DNA of 64,000 nucleotides. Source: GCA-002050365 sp038235165. Lineage in GTDB: Bacteria > Acidobacteriota > Blastocatellia > Pyrinomonadales > Pyrinomonadaceae. How positions within the stretch are numbered: position 1 is the first letter of the stretch; the number at the start of each line of letters is the position of its first letter. A model generated the notes under the pieces. It saw only the letters and a list, made by a program, of their open reading frames with translations. It was not told the origin of the DNA and searched no databases. The position numbers and the translations under genes are program-made. The stretch covers positions 9,481-73,480 of the forward strand of contig JBBSUG010000022.1 of NCBI GenBank assembly GCA_038235165.1, in the 5' to 3' direction. Below are positions 28,001 through 36,877 of this stretch, one piece after another.

Positions 28001-28832
28001 AATGAGCGCGGAACTCGCGGAACTCAACAAAAAATCCGCCGAAGCCCGCAACGAACGCGCCGCCTTGGAAATAAGACAAGCCGAAACGATTACGAAACTG
28101 CGAAATTTGAACGAAAAATGTTCGCAGGATTTAAATTCGTCGCTGATTGAATTAATTGAAAAAACGAAAATTGATACTGATTTCGATTTTGAAAAAGCGC
28201 GAACAGAAGTCGAAGATTTGCGCGAAAAGCTCGACAATTTCGGTGCGATCAATATGCTCGCGCTCGAAGAATTGGCGGAAACCGAAGAGCGATTTTTATT
28301 TTTGACGACGCAGCGGCAGGACATCGTTGACAGCATCAATGCGGCGGAAGCGGCTCTGCGCGAAATAAAAGAGCGGTCGCGCGAAAGATTTAAAGATGCG
28401 TTTGCTAAGATAAATCACAATTTCACCGAGTTTTTTAGTGAACTTTTCGGCGGCGGACGCGGTGAAATGAGTTTGCTCGAATCCGCTGATGTACTGGAAG
28501 CCGGAATTGAAATCGTCGCCCAGCCGCCGGGTAAACGTCTGCAAAATTTAATGTTACTGTCGGGCGGCGAAAAAGCGATGACGGCGATTGCGCTCGTGTT
28601 GGCGATTTTTCGCTATCGTCCCGCGCCGTTTTGTTTGTTGGACGAAGTTGACGCACCGCTCGACGAAGCAAACGTCACAAGGTTTGTTGACAAAGTTGCG
28701 GAAATGTCTGAAAAGACACAGTTTATCGTCATCACGCACAACAAACGAACGATGGAAGCGGCGAAGGCTTTATACGGCGTGACGATGCAGGAAGCCGGAG
28801 TTTCAAAGGTGGTTTCGGTCAGATTTGAATAA
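25056..28832 (+). CDS. smc: Chromosome segregation ATPase SMC
   Basis: A 1258-residue condensin subunit. The N-terminal head has Walker A VVGPNGCGKSN near residue 35. Two long coiled coils flank a hinge at about residues 590-760. The C-terminal head carries LLSGGEKAM near residue 1168 and Walker B CLLDEVDAPLDEAN. A segment of about 75 residues (about 91-165), very acidic then basic, interrupts the N-terminal head between EVVLHLVRDD and FALEYAPGEAVSV; it is absent from typical SMCs. Otherwise all catalytic motifs look intact. ScpA and ScpB are not in the window. Confidence 0.95.
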   Translation: MFKLQRLEITGFKSFADYTEIVFTGSGITAVVGPNGCGKSNVSDSIAWVLGEQRAKSLRGEEMKDVVFQGTSKRKPSGMAEVVLHLVRDDEMLFETDENELGDIDAALSGIDEKAVDLNEFEAQEEVGGEEPETLSLEPETARAAQVGSIQTVQTKIKTKRHWKPRSFALEYAPGEAVSVTRRLYLSGESEYQLNGKTCRLRDIQDLFAGTGLSGGHYALIEQGKIGQILSSKPSDRRNLIEEAAGISKFRTRQRAAEVRLESAKGNLSRISDIVSEIDKQANSLRRQAAKTSRYKTLREEFRELLRQTFTAEGSHLSDLTDELETRLDAAITAERKVFAAVAEKEEAFREATGKARETEENLSTMRAAHSENVLQRDRNLREQRYQQEQIDALNVRSAALTSEIEADDERRKLLTSEIERLQKDERLERAEAEKAEISLREVESAYQKNVAGLREIENELEAERRELTAHTAAVERFAEIRRQLENTTERLRERLEGLQREGIRAAETQAEHTGEAEVLRENLNAERSKLAELHAEKKNLLSASAEARTVLQNLEKKLKNVREEFSRTKHRLETLRELEEKRTIYAPSVQKIFAAQDKIGVKFSGTLADKFRVEEKAERAIESLFANFLQTVLVENETDAQKTVEFLSKNNVGRIAVLVIPKSIIQSSKSKENIVGEELLIADSIGVSGDFAKVLREVFPREMAAKIVEDFDYKKGDETFATFDGDLNVGGKLFISGKANANEKNTSLLAFKRELRELESTNEKLKAEVAAAETETDRARAHLFEKENQIVDLQSLIVKVERELLSLEIREKTMKQDIERAERHKKVVAEETGQIERELTANIEKQKDAATNADKAQSARKLSTEKSADIARKLNEARAKNDAENTVLNQKRTAAATSGERRRAAQNSLRRVENDLKEAAARIAKQNLEILETNGRQKVLTESLTEIRRKVAAAENEQESERDELKAATTHLKFARESADTMSAELAELNKKSAEARNERAALEIRQAETITKLRNLNEKCSQDLNSSLIELIEKTKIDTDFDFEKARTEVEDLREKLDNFGAINMLALEELAETEERFLFLTTQRQDIVDSINAAEAALREIKERSRERFKDAFAKINHNFTEFFSELFGGGRGEMSLLESADVLEAGIEIVAQPPGKRLQNLMLLSGGEKAMTAIALVLAIFRYRPAPFCLLDEVDAPLDEANVTRFVDKVAEMSEKTQFIVITHNKRTMEAAKALYGVTMQEAGVSKVVSVRFE

Positions 28833-28850
28833 TTTTTTTGATAACGATTT

Positions 28851-29687
28851 ATGGAAAATATCAGAATTACATTTTTTTTTACGATTCTAATTTCGGCATT
28901 AACAATGTCCGTTTTCGCCCAAACTAAAAAGCGGGATTCTGTCAAAAAGACACCAAAGCCGACCGCTACCGCGCAGCCGGATGAGAAAGAAGTTCAGCCC
29001 GATGTCATCAGCGAACCGAAAATTTCTGGCAAAAAGAATGAGCGACCGACCGGCGGCAATGATAAAAGCAGTATCACGGCTAAAAGTTCAGCAGAAAATA
29101 CGCCGGTTTATATTTACGAATTTTCGCAGCCGAATTTTACGGTTTCAAACATTTCCATCGAACTCGACGAAAACGGGAAGGGCAACATCTCATTCACGAA
29201 GCAGAGTTTTAGCGACAGCGTTTCAGACCCGGTTAATCTTTCGGCGGAAAGTGCGGAAAAATTAAAAACACTTTGGCAAAATTTGAACTTTCTCGATTCC
29301 ACCGAAAATTATCAGTATGAAAAAGATTATTCTCATCTCGGCAATATGAAGTTCACGATGAAAAAGGGCGGGCGTGAACGAACCGCCGCGTTTAATTGGA
29401 CTGACAATAAAGATGCCAAAGCCTTGGCGGACGAATATCGCAAGATCGCCAATCAATATATTTGGCTGTTTGATTTTGGAGTGGCGCGTGAAAATCAGCC
29501 GCTGGAAACCCCGCGATTGATGGATTCGCTTGATTCTTTGATCAGACGTAATGAAATAAACGATGTTGGTCAGCTGATTCCTTACTTGAAAACGCTAGCC
29601 GACGACGAACGCATTCCGCTGATTTCCCGAAATCACGCGACCCGTCTGGTTCAGCAGTTTGAGAAACAAACGGCGAAAAAATTGTAA
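28851..29687 (+). CDS. Exported protein of unknown function
   Basis: I do not recognise the family. The 278-residue product has a signal peptide (ITFFFTILISALTMSVFA) and then a low-complexity Lys/Pro/Thr/Gln-rich region up to residue 80. The domain that follows (about 85-205) has features of a beta-sandwich (IELDENGKGNISFTKQSF) and conserved aromatic residues. The C-terminal 60 residues are helical. It starts 18 bp after smc and may be co-transcribed with it, though a functional link is doubtful. Confidence 0.65.
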   Translation: MENIRITFFFTILISALTMSVFAQTKKRDSVKKTPKPTATAQPDEKEVQPDVISEPKISGKKNERPTGGNDKSSITAKSSAENTPVYIYEFSQPNFTVSNISIELDENGKGNISFTKQSFSDSVSDPVNLSAESAEKLKTLWQNLNFLDSTENYQYEKDYSHLGNMKFTMKKGGRERTAAFNWTDNKDAKALADEYRKIANQYIWLFDFGVARENQPLETPRLMDSLDSLIRRNEINDVGQLIPYLKTLADDERIPLISRNHATRLVQQFEKQTAKKL

Positions 29688-29728
29688 CGCGGCATTTTGA
29701 AATATCAATAACATCTTTAAGTTGAGAG

Positions 29729-30529
29729 CTAAGAACGGGATTTATTGTTTAATTGATAGAAAAATTCACCGACCGAATGTGCTTTCGGTGAAATTGACTG
29801 CATCATAAAACCCGCCAACCCAAAAAATAAAGCGGCTAAGATTGCCGGAAGCAAAGTTTTTTTGACGGCAGTTTCCAACCAGTAGCGCGGTTCTATTTTT
29901 TTCACGCGGTTGTATAAACCCGTGATTAAAACCCCGTCAACCAAAATTTCCGCCAACAGAATCGGTGCAATCCAGATAACGTAAAAGGTAGCGAGCAGTC
30001 CGCCGATGACGGCAACGACGGCAAGAATAATTAATCCTATTTCTTCCAAGTCAAAATCAAAACCAACACCGTCTAAAAGAGAACTTCCGCCGGCATCTGA
30101 AGAAATGCCGGTTCCCCAACTTCCGCCGCTTCCCGCGCCGCTGAAATCACCACCGCCGCCGAATTCAAACGCTCCGCCGCCGTTATTTGTCGAAGAAGAG
30201 CCTTGAGCAGAATTGTTTGATGAGGGAATCGGTAAATCGCCTAAATCGAAGTTGTCAAAACTGCCGTCTGTTCTCGAATGTGGATTTTGCAGCCATAGCC
30301 AAAGGCGCAATAATAGCAGAAAAACGCAGTAAGCGGCGGCGATACAGACCGGATAGCGCAGTGCCATCGAAGAAAAGCCCGCGTGCAGCAATATAAACGA
30401 TGTTAGAAAGCCGGTCAATAAGGTGAACAGAAGAATCGCCGAAATTTCCAAACGCGGAAAACTGTCACGCAGCAGTTGTTGTTTAATTTCTTCGACCCTT
30501 TGCTCTCTATTCTTAGCTAATTTTTTCAT
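29729..30529 (-). CDS. Membrane protein with Gly/Ser-rich loop, unknown function
   Basis: A 266-residue protein. Two N-terminal transmembrane helices (about 30-85) are followed by a Gly/Ser/Asn-rich loop (about 90-160). Two more helices follow (GLIILAVVAVIGGLLATFYV and TLLPAILAALFFGLAGFMMQ). The flexible loop followed by the basic segment NRVKKIEPRYW resembles membrane proteins of unknown role found beside stress genes in related bacteria. I cannot name a function. It runs opposite to the smc-side genes. Confidence 0.7.
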   Translation of the reverse strand: MKKLAKNREQRVEEIKQQLLRDSFPRLEISAILLFTLLTGFLTSFILLHAGFSSMALRYPVCIAAAYCVFLLLLRLWLWLQNPHSRTDGSFDNFDLGDLPIPSSNNSAQGSSSTNNGGGAFEFGGGGDFSGAGSGGSWGTGISSDAGGSSLLDGVGFDFDLEEIGLIILAVVAVIGGLLATFYVIWIAPILLAEILVDGVLITGLYNRVKKIEPRYWLETAVKKTLLPAILAALFFGLAGFMMQSISPKAHSVGEFFYQLNNKSRS

Positions 30530-30574
30530 ACAAAAGCATCTACGAACCGGTCTCGAAATTTGTTTGACGTAATT

Positions 30575-32143
30575 TTACTTTCGGCGAAGATTCTTAATAC
30601 GTTTCAGCAATTGCGGCGCGAGTTTTGCAGTTTGGAGAAGCGAACCGGACGCGAAATATCTGGCGAAGCCTTTGAAAGTTTCGACTGCCTCCGCGCCGTA
30701 AGGCATCCACCACGCGTTCGGTAAAAGCGCGATTTTGTTGATGTGAATGTGCTGCGGCTGGACGAGTTCCATTAAACCTTCCACGCCGTGCGTTCTGCCA
30801 TTTCCCGAATTTTTGAAGCCTCCCCACGGCGTTTGACCGATGCCGTGCGTGTATAAAACTTCGTTGACGCAGACCGTTCCGGCTTCGATTTGTTCGGCGA
30901 CGCGCGTTCCTTTTTGCAAATCCCGCGTCCAGACGCTCGCCGTCAGACCGAATTCCGAATCATTCGCCAACTTTATCGCTTCTTCTTCGGTTTTGAAAGT
31001 GGCAATCGGAAGTGTCGGACCAAAAGTTTCCTCGCGCATCGCCCGCATCGAATTGTTTGCGCCGGAAATCACCGTCGGCTCGAAAAACAAGTTTTTTGAA
31101 TTACCGCCGGTTAAAACTTTTGCACCGTCGTTTTCAAAACTTGCGACGTGATCGGCGACGATTTTCAGCTGCTTTTCCGAAGACATCGCGCCGATGTCGT
31201 TTGATTGATCGCTGCCTGCACCTTGTTTTAGTTTTCGGGTTTTCTCAACGATGCGGCGCGTTAATTCGGCGGCGACCGACTCTTCGACATACAATCTTTC
31301 GACTGACGAACACGACTGCCCGGAATTGCAGAACGCGCCCCACACCGCACCGTCCGCCGCGAGTTCGAGATTTGCATCTTTGAAAACGACCATCGCGTCT
31401 TTGCCGCCTAATTCCAACACGACCGACGTTAAATTTTTCGCAGCGGCGGCGGCAATTTTTTTGCCTGTCGCCACGCTGCCCGTGAACATTATTTTGTCAG
31501 GCGCGGCTTCGACGAGTGCCGCGCCGGTGCGTCCGTCGCCGGTGATTATTTGGACGACGTTTTCGGGAAGACCGGCTTTTTCAAAAATCTCACCGATTTT
31601 CAACCCGATCAGCGGCGTGAGTTCCGAAGGCTTCAAAACGACCGTATTTCCCGCCATCAAAGCCATTACGACTTCGCCCAAAGGAATCGAAAACGGATAA
31701 TTCCACGCCGGAATAATCCCGACCGCGCCCAACGGCTGATAGACGATTTTCGACGTGCGCCCCAGCAATCCGTAAAGCCCGATGTTAATTTTGCGCGGCT
31801 TTAATAATTTTTCGGCGTTCTTGGCGAAATACTGCATCAAGTCTAAAACCGGCGCGATTTCCATCGAGAGCGATTCGGCAATCGGTTTGCCCGATTCGTT
31901 CGAGATCAAAAGCGCGATTTCGTCGAGTTCGTCCAAAATAATTTCACGCGCCTTCATTACAAACTTTTTGCGCGTCGCAAACGAAGTTTCGCGCCACTTC
32001 TTAAATGCCTGCCGCGAATTGGCGACGGCGATCTCGACCTCGGCGGCGGAAGTATTTTCGACTCTGCCGAACTCCGCGCCGGTCGCCGGATTATAGGAAA
32101 TTATTTCGTTTTCAGTTTTTGGAAATGAAAGAACTGCACTCAT
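30575..32143 (-). CDS. NAD(P)-dependent aldehyde dehydrogenase
   Basis: A 522-residue aldehyde dehydrogenase. The cofactor loop (FTGSVATGKKIAAAAAK), the Glu motif VVLELGGKDAMVVF and the catalytic Cys region AFCNSGQSCSSVER are all visible. The final 60 residues (NAWWMPYGAEAVETFKGFAR) extend beyond the usual end and are basic. The substrate is not predictable; succinate semialdehyde is one option. It diverges from an Lrp/AsnC-type regulator gene across a 158-bp promoter region, which suggests control by that regulator. Confidence 0.9.
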   Translation of the reverse strand: MSAVLSFPKTENEIISYNPATGAEFGRVENTSAAEVEIAVANSRQAFKKWRETSFATRKKFVMKAREIILDELDEIALLISNESGKPIAESLSMEIAPVLDLMQYFAKNAEKLLKPRKINIGLYGLLGRTSKIVYQPLGAVGIIPAWNYPFSIPLGEVVMALMAGNTVVLKPSELTPLIGLKIGEIFEKAGLPENVVQIITGDGRTGAALVEAAPDKIMFTGSVATGKKIAAAAAKNLTSVVLELGGKDAMVVFKDANLELAADGAVWGAFCNSGQSCSSVERLYVEESVAAELTRRIVEKTRKLKQGAGSDQSNDIGAMSSEKQLKIVADHVASFENDGAKVLTGGNSKNLFFEPTVISGANNSMRAMREETFGPTLPIATFKTEEEAIKLANDSEFGLTASVWTRDLQKGTRVAEQIEAGTVCVNEVLYTHGIGQTPWGGFKNSGNGRTHGVEGLMELVQPQHIHINKIALLPNAWWMPYGAEAVETFKGFARYFASGSLLQTAKLAPQLLKRIKNLRRK

Positions 32144-32251
32144 ATTTTTGCTCCTTTTTCAAAATCATAGCTTATCTGCCGCCTTTTTAATAAACGAAAA
32201 GGTTTCATCTCGCTTCAGCGAAACTATTTCACTCAACAGTGTGATTTTTAC

Positions 32252-32280
32252 TTGACAGATGTTTTTCCGCATATTATTCT
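32252..32280 (+). promoter_or_regulatory. Putative promoter of the Lrp/AsnC regulator gene
   Basis: TTGACA at 32252-32257 and TATTCT at 32275-32280 are separated by 17 bp, 22 bp before the regulator ATG. It lies in the divergent gap shared with the aldehyde dehydrogenase gene. Confidence 0.5.
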
Positions 32281-32301
32281 AATTTTGATTGAAATAAACG
32301 A

Positions 32302-32799
32302 ATGATTGACGAAATTGATAAAAATATACTGAATATTATTCAGCAAGATGCGCGAATCAGCAACGCGGAAATTGCACGGAAAATTAATCTTGCGCCGTCG
32401 GCGACGCTCGAACGAATTCGCAAACTGGAAGAAAGTAAAGTAATTCGCGGTTATGCGGCGGAACTCGATGCGGCTCGGCTCGGTTTCGGATTGACGGCGT
32501 TTGTGGCGATTCGCACGAAGGATTGCAGTGACGAAGCCGACAAAGTTTTATCCGAAATCCCGGAAGTTCTGGAAGTTCACGACACCGCCGGCGACGACGA
32601 TTATCTTTTAAAAGTCCGCGCGAAAGATGCCGAAGATTTAGCCAGAATACTGCGCGAAAAACTGAAAAGCGTGCCAAACGTAATTTCGACGCGCACGACC
32701 GTCGTTTTGAAAACGATCAAGGAAACAACCGCGCTGCCGATTGAACTAAAAGACAAGGCGGCAAAAATGAAAAAAAGTGCGAGAAAAAAATCTAAATGA
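32302..32799 (+). CDS. Lrp/AsnC-family transcriptional regulator
   Basis: A 165-residue regulator. The N-terminal helix-turn-helix (IDKNILNIIQQDARISNAEI, then ARKINLAPSATLERIRKLEE) and the C-terminal RAM effector-binding domain (YLLKVRAKDAEDLARILREK) are typical. A Lys-rich tail (KMKKSARKKSK) extends it. Such proteins sense amino acids or related metabolites. It is divergent from the aldehyde dehydrogenase and followed by an EamA-type exporter that may belong to the same transcript; both are likely targets. Confidence 0.9.
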   Translation: MIDEIDKNILNIIQQDARISNAEIARKINLAPSATLERIRKLEESKVIRGYAAELDAARLGFGLTAFVAIRTKDCSDEADKVLSEIPEVLEVHDTAGDDDYLLKVRAKDAEDLARILREKLKSVPNVISTRTTVVLKTIKETTALPIELKDKAAKMKKSARKKSK

Positions 32800-32813
32800 C
32801 AAGGGGTGAAATG

Positions 32814-33830
32814 ATGAATTCGGAAGTTAAAAATCAAACGGGGAAAAGCGGTTTAATAATATTAGTTGCGGCGTTTGCGGCAGTTTATATTTTTTGGGGT
32901 TCGACGTATTTAGCGATCAAATACGCGATTGAAACTCTACCGACTTTTCTGATGGCAGGGATGCGTTTTTTCACGGCGGGCGCGATTTTGTTTGCGGCGG
33001 CACGATTTACAAAAGATTACGAAACGCCGAAAGCGGCACATTGGAAAACGAGTTTCATTGTCGGGACGTTGCTTTTACTAGGCGGCAATGGCGGCGTGGT
33101 TTTCGCCGAACATTACATTTCTTCGAGTTTTGCGGCTTTACTGGTCGCCACCGAACCGTTCTGGATTGTTTTACTGAGTTGGCTGTGGCTGAAAAAATCG
33201 CGTCCGAACTTAAAGGTTGTCGCCGGGTTGACTTTAGGATTTCTCGGCGTTTGCCTGCTTGTCAGCGGACAACCCACCGACGGCTCAGGTGCTGCGGGCG
33301 GTACGATGCAGTTGATCGGCACGATTGCCGTCGTCGCAGCGGCAATCTGCTGGGCGGTCGGTTCGATTTACGGACTGCGTTCGCCCGTGCCGAAATCGGC
33401 GATTTTGACTTCGGGAATGCAGATGCTCTGCGGCGGTTCGGTTTTGCTGGTCGCCAGTTTTGCGACGGGTGAAATGTCGAATTTTCATTTCGCCGAAGTT
33501 TCTCAAAATTCGTGGCTCGGTCTGGTTTATTTAATAATTTTCGGTTCGCTCATCGGCTTTACGGCTTACAGTTGGCTTCTGAAAAACGCCCAGCCCGCGA
33601 TGGTTGCCACTTACGCCTACGTCAATCCGGTGATCGCCGTTCTGCTCGGCTGGCTGATTGCGAACGAGTCTTTCACTACGCCGATGCTCGTCGGCGCAGG
33701 CATCATCGTCGGTTCGGTCGCGCTGATTACGTCACGCGATAAAACGGAAAATAATGCGGAAGAAGAGTGCGAAATACACCGATCAAATACGCCGACGGGA
33801 AACCGCAAAACTGCAACGGCTTCGGCTTAA
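32814..33830 (+). CDS. EamA-family (DMT) exporter
   Basis: A 338-residue membrane protein with ten predicted transmembrane helices in two EamA repeats. WGSTYLAIKYAIETLPTFLM in the first half and YLIIFGSLIGFTAYSWLLKN in the second are typical. Related proteins export amino acids or other metabolites. AAGGGGTG at 32801-32808 points to the ATG at 32814 (or 32811). The gene begins 14 bp after the Lrp/AsnC regulator and is probably co-transcribed, in line with regulator-exporter pairs. Confidence 0.9.
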   Translation: MNSEVKNQTGKSGLIILVAAFAAVYIFWGSTYLAIKYAIETLPTFLMAGMRFFTAGAILFAAARFTKDYETPKAAHWKTSFIVGTLLLLGGNGGVVFAEHYISSSFAALLVATEPFWIVLLSWLWLKKSRPNLKVVAGLTLGFLGVCLLVSGQPTDGSGAAGGTMQLIGTIAVVAAAICWAVGSIYGLRSPVPKSAILTSGMQMLCGGSVLLVASFATGEMSNFHFAEVSQNSWLGLVYLIIFGSLIGFTAYSWLLKNAQPAMVATYAYVNPVIAVLLGWLIANESFTTPMLVGAGIIVGSVALITSRDKTENNAEEECEIHRSNTPTGNRKTATASA

Positions 33831-33837
33831 TTCCCCC

Positions 33838-33903
33838 AATGCGGAAGCCCGCACGAAACAAGAGCTTGAGTATGCGCCCTTACTTCGTGCGGGCTTCTGC
33901 ATT
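33838..33903. repeat. REP-like hairpin between convergent genes
   Basis: AATGCGGAAGCCCGCACGAA (33838-33857) pairs with TTCGTGCGGGCTTCTGCATT (33884-33903) with one mismatch. Related sequences occur at 39464-39535 and 57196-57254, so this is a dispersed family. Here it probably also terminates both flanking genes. Confidence 0.75.
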
Positions 33904-33914
33904 AACTTATCATT

Positions 33915-36746
33915 CTACTTATTTGCGCCTTTTGCCGAATCGTTAATCAAAATCAAATCATTGTTAGAAATGCCGCGCACGATGAAAATGTTTTTGCCGT
34001 CGTTTGACCACGCAAAATTGAGGATTCTGCCGGATTTAAAGTCGGTAATCGGCTGCATCGGCGAACCGTCGAGCGGCAGGCGAAAAAGGTTCGGCGCACC
34101 CTTTTGATTGCTTGAAATCGTCAAACTTTTACTGTCGGGCGACCATTCAACCAAATTCAGCAGATTATATTCCAAACTTTTTTCGATTTTCCTGAACGAA
34201 TCGCCGTCGAGTGACGCGATGACGATGTGTTTTTCGACCGTGTTGATGTCATATTCGGTGAAAGCAAACATTTTGCCGTCGGGCGAGATTCGCGGTTGGC
34301 TCATACTCCATTTTTCGTTATCGAAAAATGGCGAAACCTGACCGCCTTCCATCGAAACTTTAAAAAACACGGAGCGGTCGTCCTTATTTACCCGCTGAAA
34401 AACAATGTTTCGCCCGTCCGCCGTGACCTGCGGGTTGAAATCAGAGTAAGTGGGATTTTCGTCGCTCAACTGCACCGCATTTTTGCCGTCGGCATCCATT
34501 CGCCAGATGCGCGGCGTTTTTGACATTTGCGAACTGAACACGATATAACGCCCGTCTGGTGTCAGTTCGGGGCTGTAAATCGCCTCCATATTGTTTGTAA
34601 TGCTGCGCGGATTTTTGCCGTCGGCATCGGCAATTTGAAAATCAATTTTGCGTCCGTCGTATTTTGAATAAAATAATTTCCCGTCAGGCATCTGCGCCAA
34701 ACCAAAAGTGCCTTCGAGGCTGCGGCTGTCGGAAGTCATCTGCGTCAATTCTTTAGCAGCGGGCGCAAATCGCCAGAGCGATGAAACCGATTCGCCTTTG
34801 ATCGTCACCACTGTCTGACCGTCGGCGGAAAGTCCGAGAGCAGTGTAATTGTTGAAATCATTCGTGATCGGCTGTGCGTCGCCGCTTTGATAATCGTAAC
34901 GCCAGATTTGCACCGGAGAATTTGCCGTTTCCTGCGCGGAAAATAAAAAGCCCGAACCGTCTTTGAACCAACAAAAATTGCTCGCATTATAAAAGTCGCG
35001 CGACGGCAGAATTTTGAGTTTTTTATCGGGGACGGAGATTTCAGCAATTTCGACCGCTTCATTGTAGTTGGTTTGACTTTTGCTCGCGCCGAGCAGAAGC
35101 TGCGTCCCGTCCGGCGACCAAGCTAAATCTTTAGAATAAACCTCAAAGCCGGTTTCTTTGCTCGAAATAAATTGCTGCGGATTCAAATCATTCGTGTCGG
35201 CGATGAAAATCAGGTCTTCACTGGTTTTGGAAGTGTGGCGCACAAAAGCGAACCGTTTGCCGTCCGGCGAAAATGACACCGGACTGTCCACATCTTCGAT
35301 CAATTTTTTCGGTGTGCCGCCGAGCGTCGGAACTTGATAAAGCGTGTTGAGGCTGAAATCTTCCCGAATTTGCGTATAGTAAATGTAGTCTCCGGCGGGC
35401 GAAAAAGAGACGGCTCTGTATTCCAGATTGGTCGGCGGCACGACCGTAATCAAACTGTCGGTCGAGATTTGCCGCACGACTAAACTGCGATTTCCGGTTT
35501 CGCCGTTGACGTAAGCGACGTATTTCCCGTCGGGCGAAATCGCCGGCAGAGAAACTTTCCCGTCTGAATTGATGCGGGAAACCTGATTTTTCTCAAATGC
35601 GGCGGCGGCGGATTTGATCGCGCTCGTTTTGTAAAAACTATAAGCCCAACCGATTAAAATAAACGCGGTGAGTGCGGCGAACGCGAATTTCCACATTTTC
35701 CAACCGCGCTTTTTCGGCGTTTGATTTGATGCTTCTAAATCGGCGTTTGAAAGATTCGATATTTTTGTCGGATGATTTGCACTGTTCGTCCGATGAATCA
35801 GCGTCGGATGATCTGCCCCGTCCGTCGGGTGAATCATCGTCGCATTTTCGCTGATTTCCAGATTCGGCGAACTTGAATATTTTCTCTCTGCGCCGCTGCC
35901 TCTGCGCTCGATTTCGTGCAGCAAATCCTTTACGTCAAGCGCGAAATCTCTGATGTTTTGATAACGATCTTCGCGGTCTTTCTGCAAAGATTTGCGAATA
36001 ATGCGACCGAGTTCGAGCGGCGCATCTTCGATAAAATTACCAAGCGGCACAGGTTCTTTATAAATCACAGCCGCAATCGTATCGCTGGTCGTCGCGCCGT
36101 CAAATGGGGCATTTCCCGTCAACATTTCGTAAAGTACAACGCCCAAACTCCAAATATCCGTGCGTTCGTCAACCGCCGACCCGCGAGCCTGTTCCGGCGA
36201 CATATAACGCGCACTGCCCATAACGAGTCCGGGAATCGTATTGACCTGCTCATCATCCGCCTGATTCTTTTGAACGGTCGGTTTTGCCAGCCCGAAATCG
36301 AGAACTTTGACGATGCCGTCGCTTCGCCACATTATATTTTCCGGCTTAATATCGCGGTGAACGATGTGCGCCCGGTGCGCGGCAACGAGAGCCGTGGCGA
36401 TCTGCTCGACGATGTGCAAAATCTGCACGACCGAAAGTGACTTTCGTTTGATAACTTCGCGCAGAGTTTCACCTTCAATAAATTCCGTCGCCAAAAAACT
36501 GCCGTGTTCGTTTTCGCCGATTTCGTAAATCGTAATAATATTCGGATGATTAAGCGCAGATGCAGCGCGGGCTTCCTGCCGAAAACGGCTTTTGCGGTCG
36601 GAATCGCCGGAAAAATCGAGCGGTAAAATTTTGACGGCAACATCGCGGTCGAGTTCCGCGTCATGAGCCAAGTAAACTTCGCCCATCCCGCCCGCGCCGA
36701 TTTTTTCGCGTATTTCGTAGCGTCCGAATTGTTTTCCGATCAACAT
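33915..36746 (-). CDS. Transmembrane Ser/Thr protein kinase with C-terminal PD40 propeller
   Basis: A 943-residue protein. The kinase domain (about 8-270) has GAGGMGEVYLAHD, the Lys in VAVKILPL, the catalytic loop HRDIKPENIM and DFGLAKP; all essential residues are present. A linker (about 300-335) holds a 12-residue duplication (HPTDGADHPTLI, then HRTNSANHPTKI). A single transmembrane helix lies near residue 350. About 560 outer residues form TolB-like PD40 repeats (SPDGKYVAYV, SPDGKRFAFV, TPDGRYIVFSS). It resembles receptor kinases abundant in Acidobacteriota; the propeller probably senses a periplasmic ligand or protein. Confidence 0.93.
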   Translation of the reverse strand: MLIGKQFGRYEIREKIGAGGMGEVYLAHDAELDRDVAVKILPLDFSGDSDRKSRFRQEARAASALNHPNIITIYEIGENEHGSFLATEFIEGETLREVIKRKSLSVVQILHIVEQIATALVAAHRAHIVHRDIKPENIMWRSDGIVKVLDFGLAKPTVQKNQADDEQVNTIPGLVMGSARYMSPEQARGSAVDERTDIWSLGVVLYEMLTGNAPFDGATTSDTIAAVIYKEPVPLGNFIEDAPLELGRIIRKSLQKDREDRYQNIRDFALDVKDLLHEIERRGSGAERKYSSSPNLEISENATMIHPTDGADHPTLIHRTNSANHPTKISNLSNADLEASNQTPKKRGWKMWKFAFAALTAFILIGWAYSFYKTSAIKSAAAAFEKNQVSRINSDGKVSLPAISPDGKYVAYVNGETGNRSLVVRQISTDSLITVVPPTNLEYRAVSFSPAGDYIYYTQIREDFSLNTLYQVPTLGGTPKKLIEDVDSPVSFSPDGKRFAFVRHTSKTSEDLIFIADTNDLNPQQFISSKETGFEVYSKDLAWSPDGTQLLLGASKSQTNYNEAVEIAEISVPDKKLKILPSRDFYNASNFCWFKDGSGFLFSAQETANSPVQIWRYDYQSGDAQPITNDFNNYTALGLSADGQTVVTIKGESVSSLWRFAPAAKELTQMTSDSRSLEGTFGLAQMPDGKLFYSKYDGRKIDFQIADADGKNPRSITNNMEAIYSPELTPDGRYIVFSSQMSKTPRIWRMDADGKNAVQLSDENPTYSDFNPQVTADGRNIVFQRVNKDDRSVFFKVSMEGGQVSPFFDNEKWSMSQPRISPDGKMFAFTEYDINTVEKHIVIASLDGDSFRKIEKSLEYNLLNLVEWSPDSKSLTISSNQKGAPNLFRLPLDGSPMQPITDFKSGRILNFAWSNDGKNIFIVRGISNNDLILINDSAKGANK

Positions 36747-36823
36747 TTTTTAAATCAGAGTCCTCTATGAAGAAAACACCGCAACCCTAAACTTTATGAC
36801 AATTTAATTAAAGGGGGACGATT

Positions 36824-36877
36824 ATGACAACAGCAGAAACATTAGTTCAATTATACACGCTGCCGGTCAAAAACTAA
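36824..36877 (+). other. Very short reading frame with strong ribosome-binding site
   Basis: AAAGGGGGA precedes an ATG at 36824 that opens MTTAETLVQLYTLPVKN and stops at 36877. A second frame of 15 codons starts at 36896 after AGGAAAA. The 317-bp gap 36747-37063 between the divergent kinase and peptidase genes otherwise holds no gene. The frames could be leader peptides or chance; coding status is unproven. Confidence 0.2.

Noticed and set aside
27422..28339. Ser-rich antisense frames within smc
   Set aside because: They are produced by the Glu/Lys-rich coiled-coil codons read backwards.
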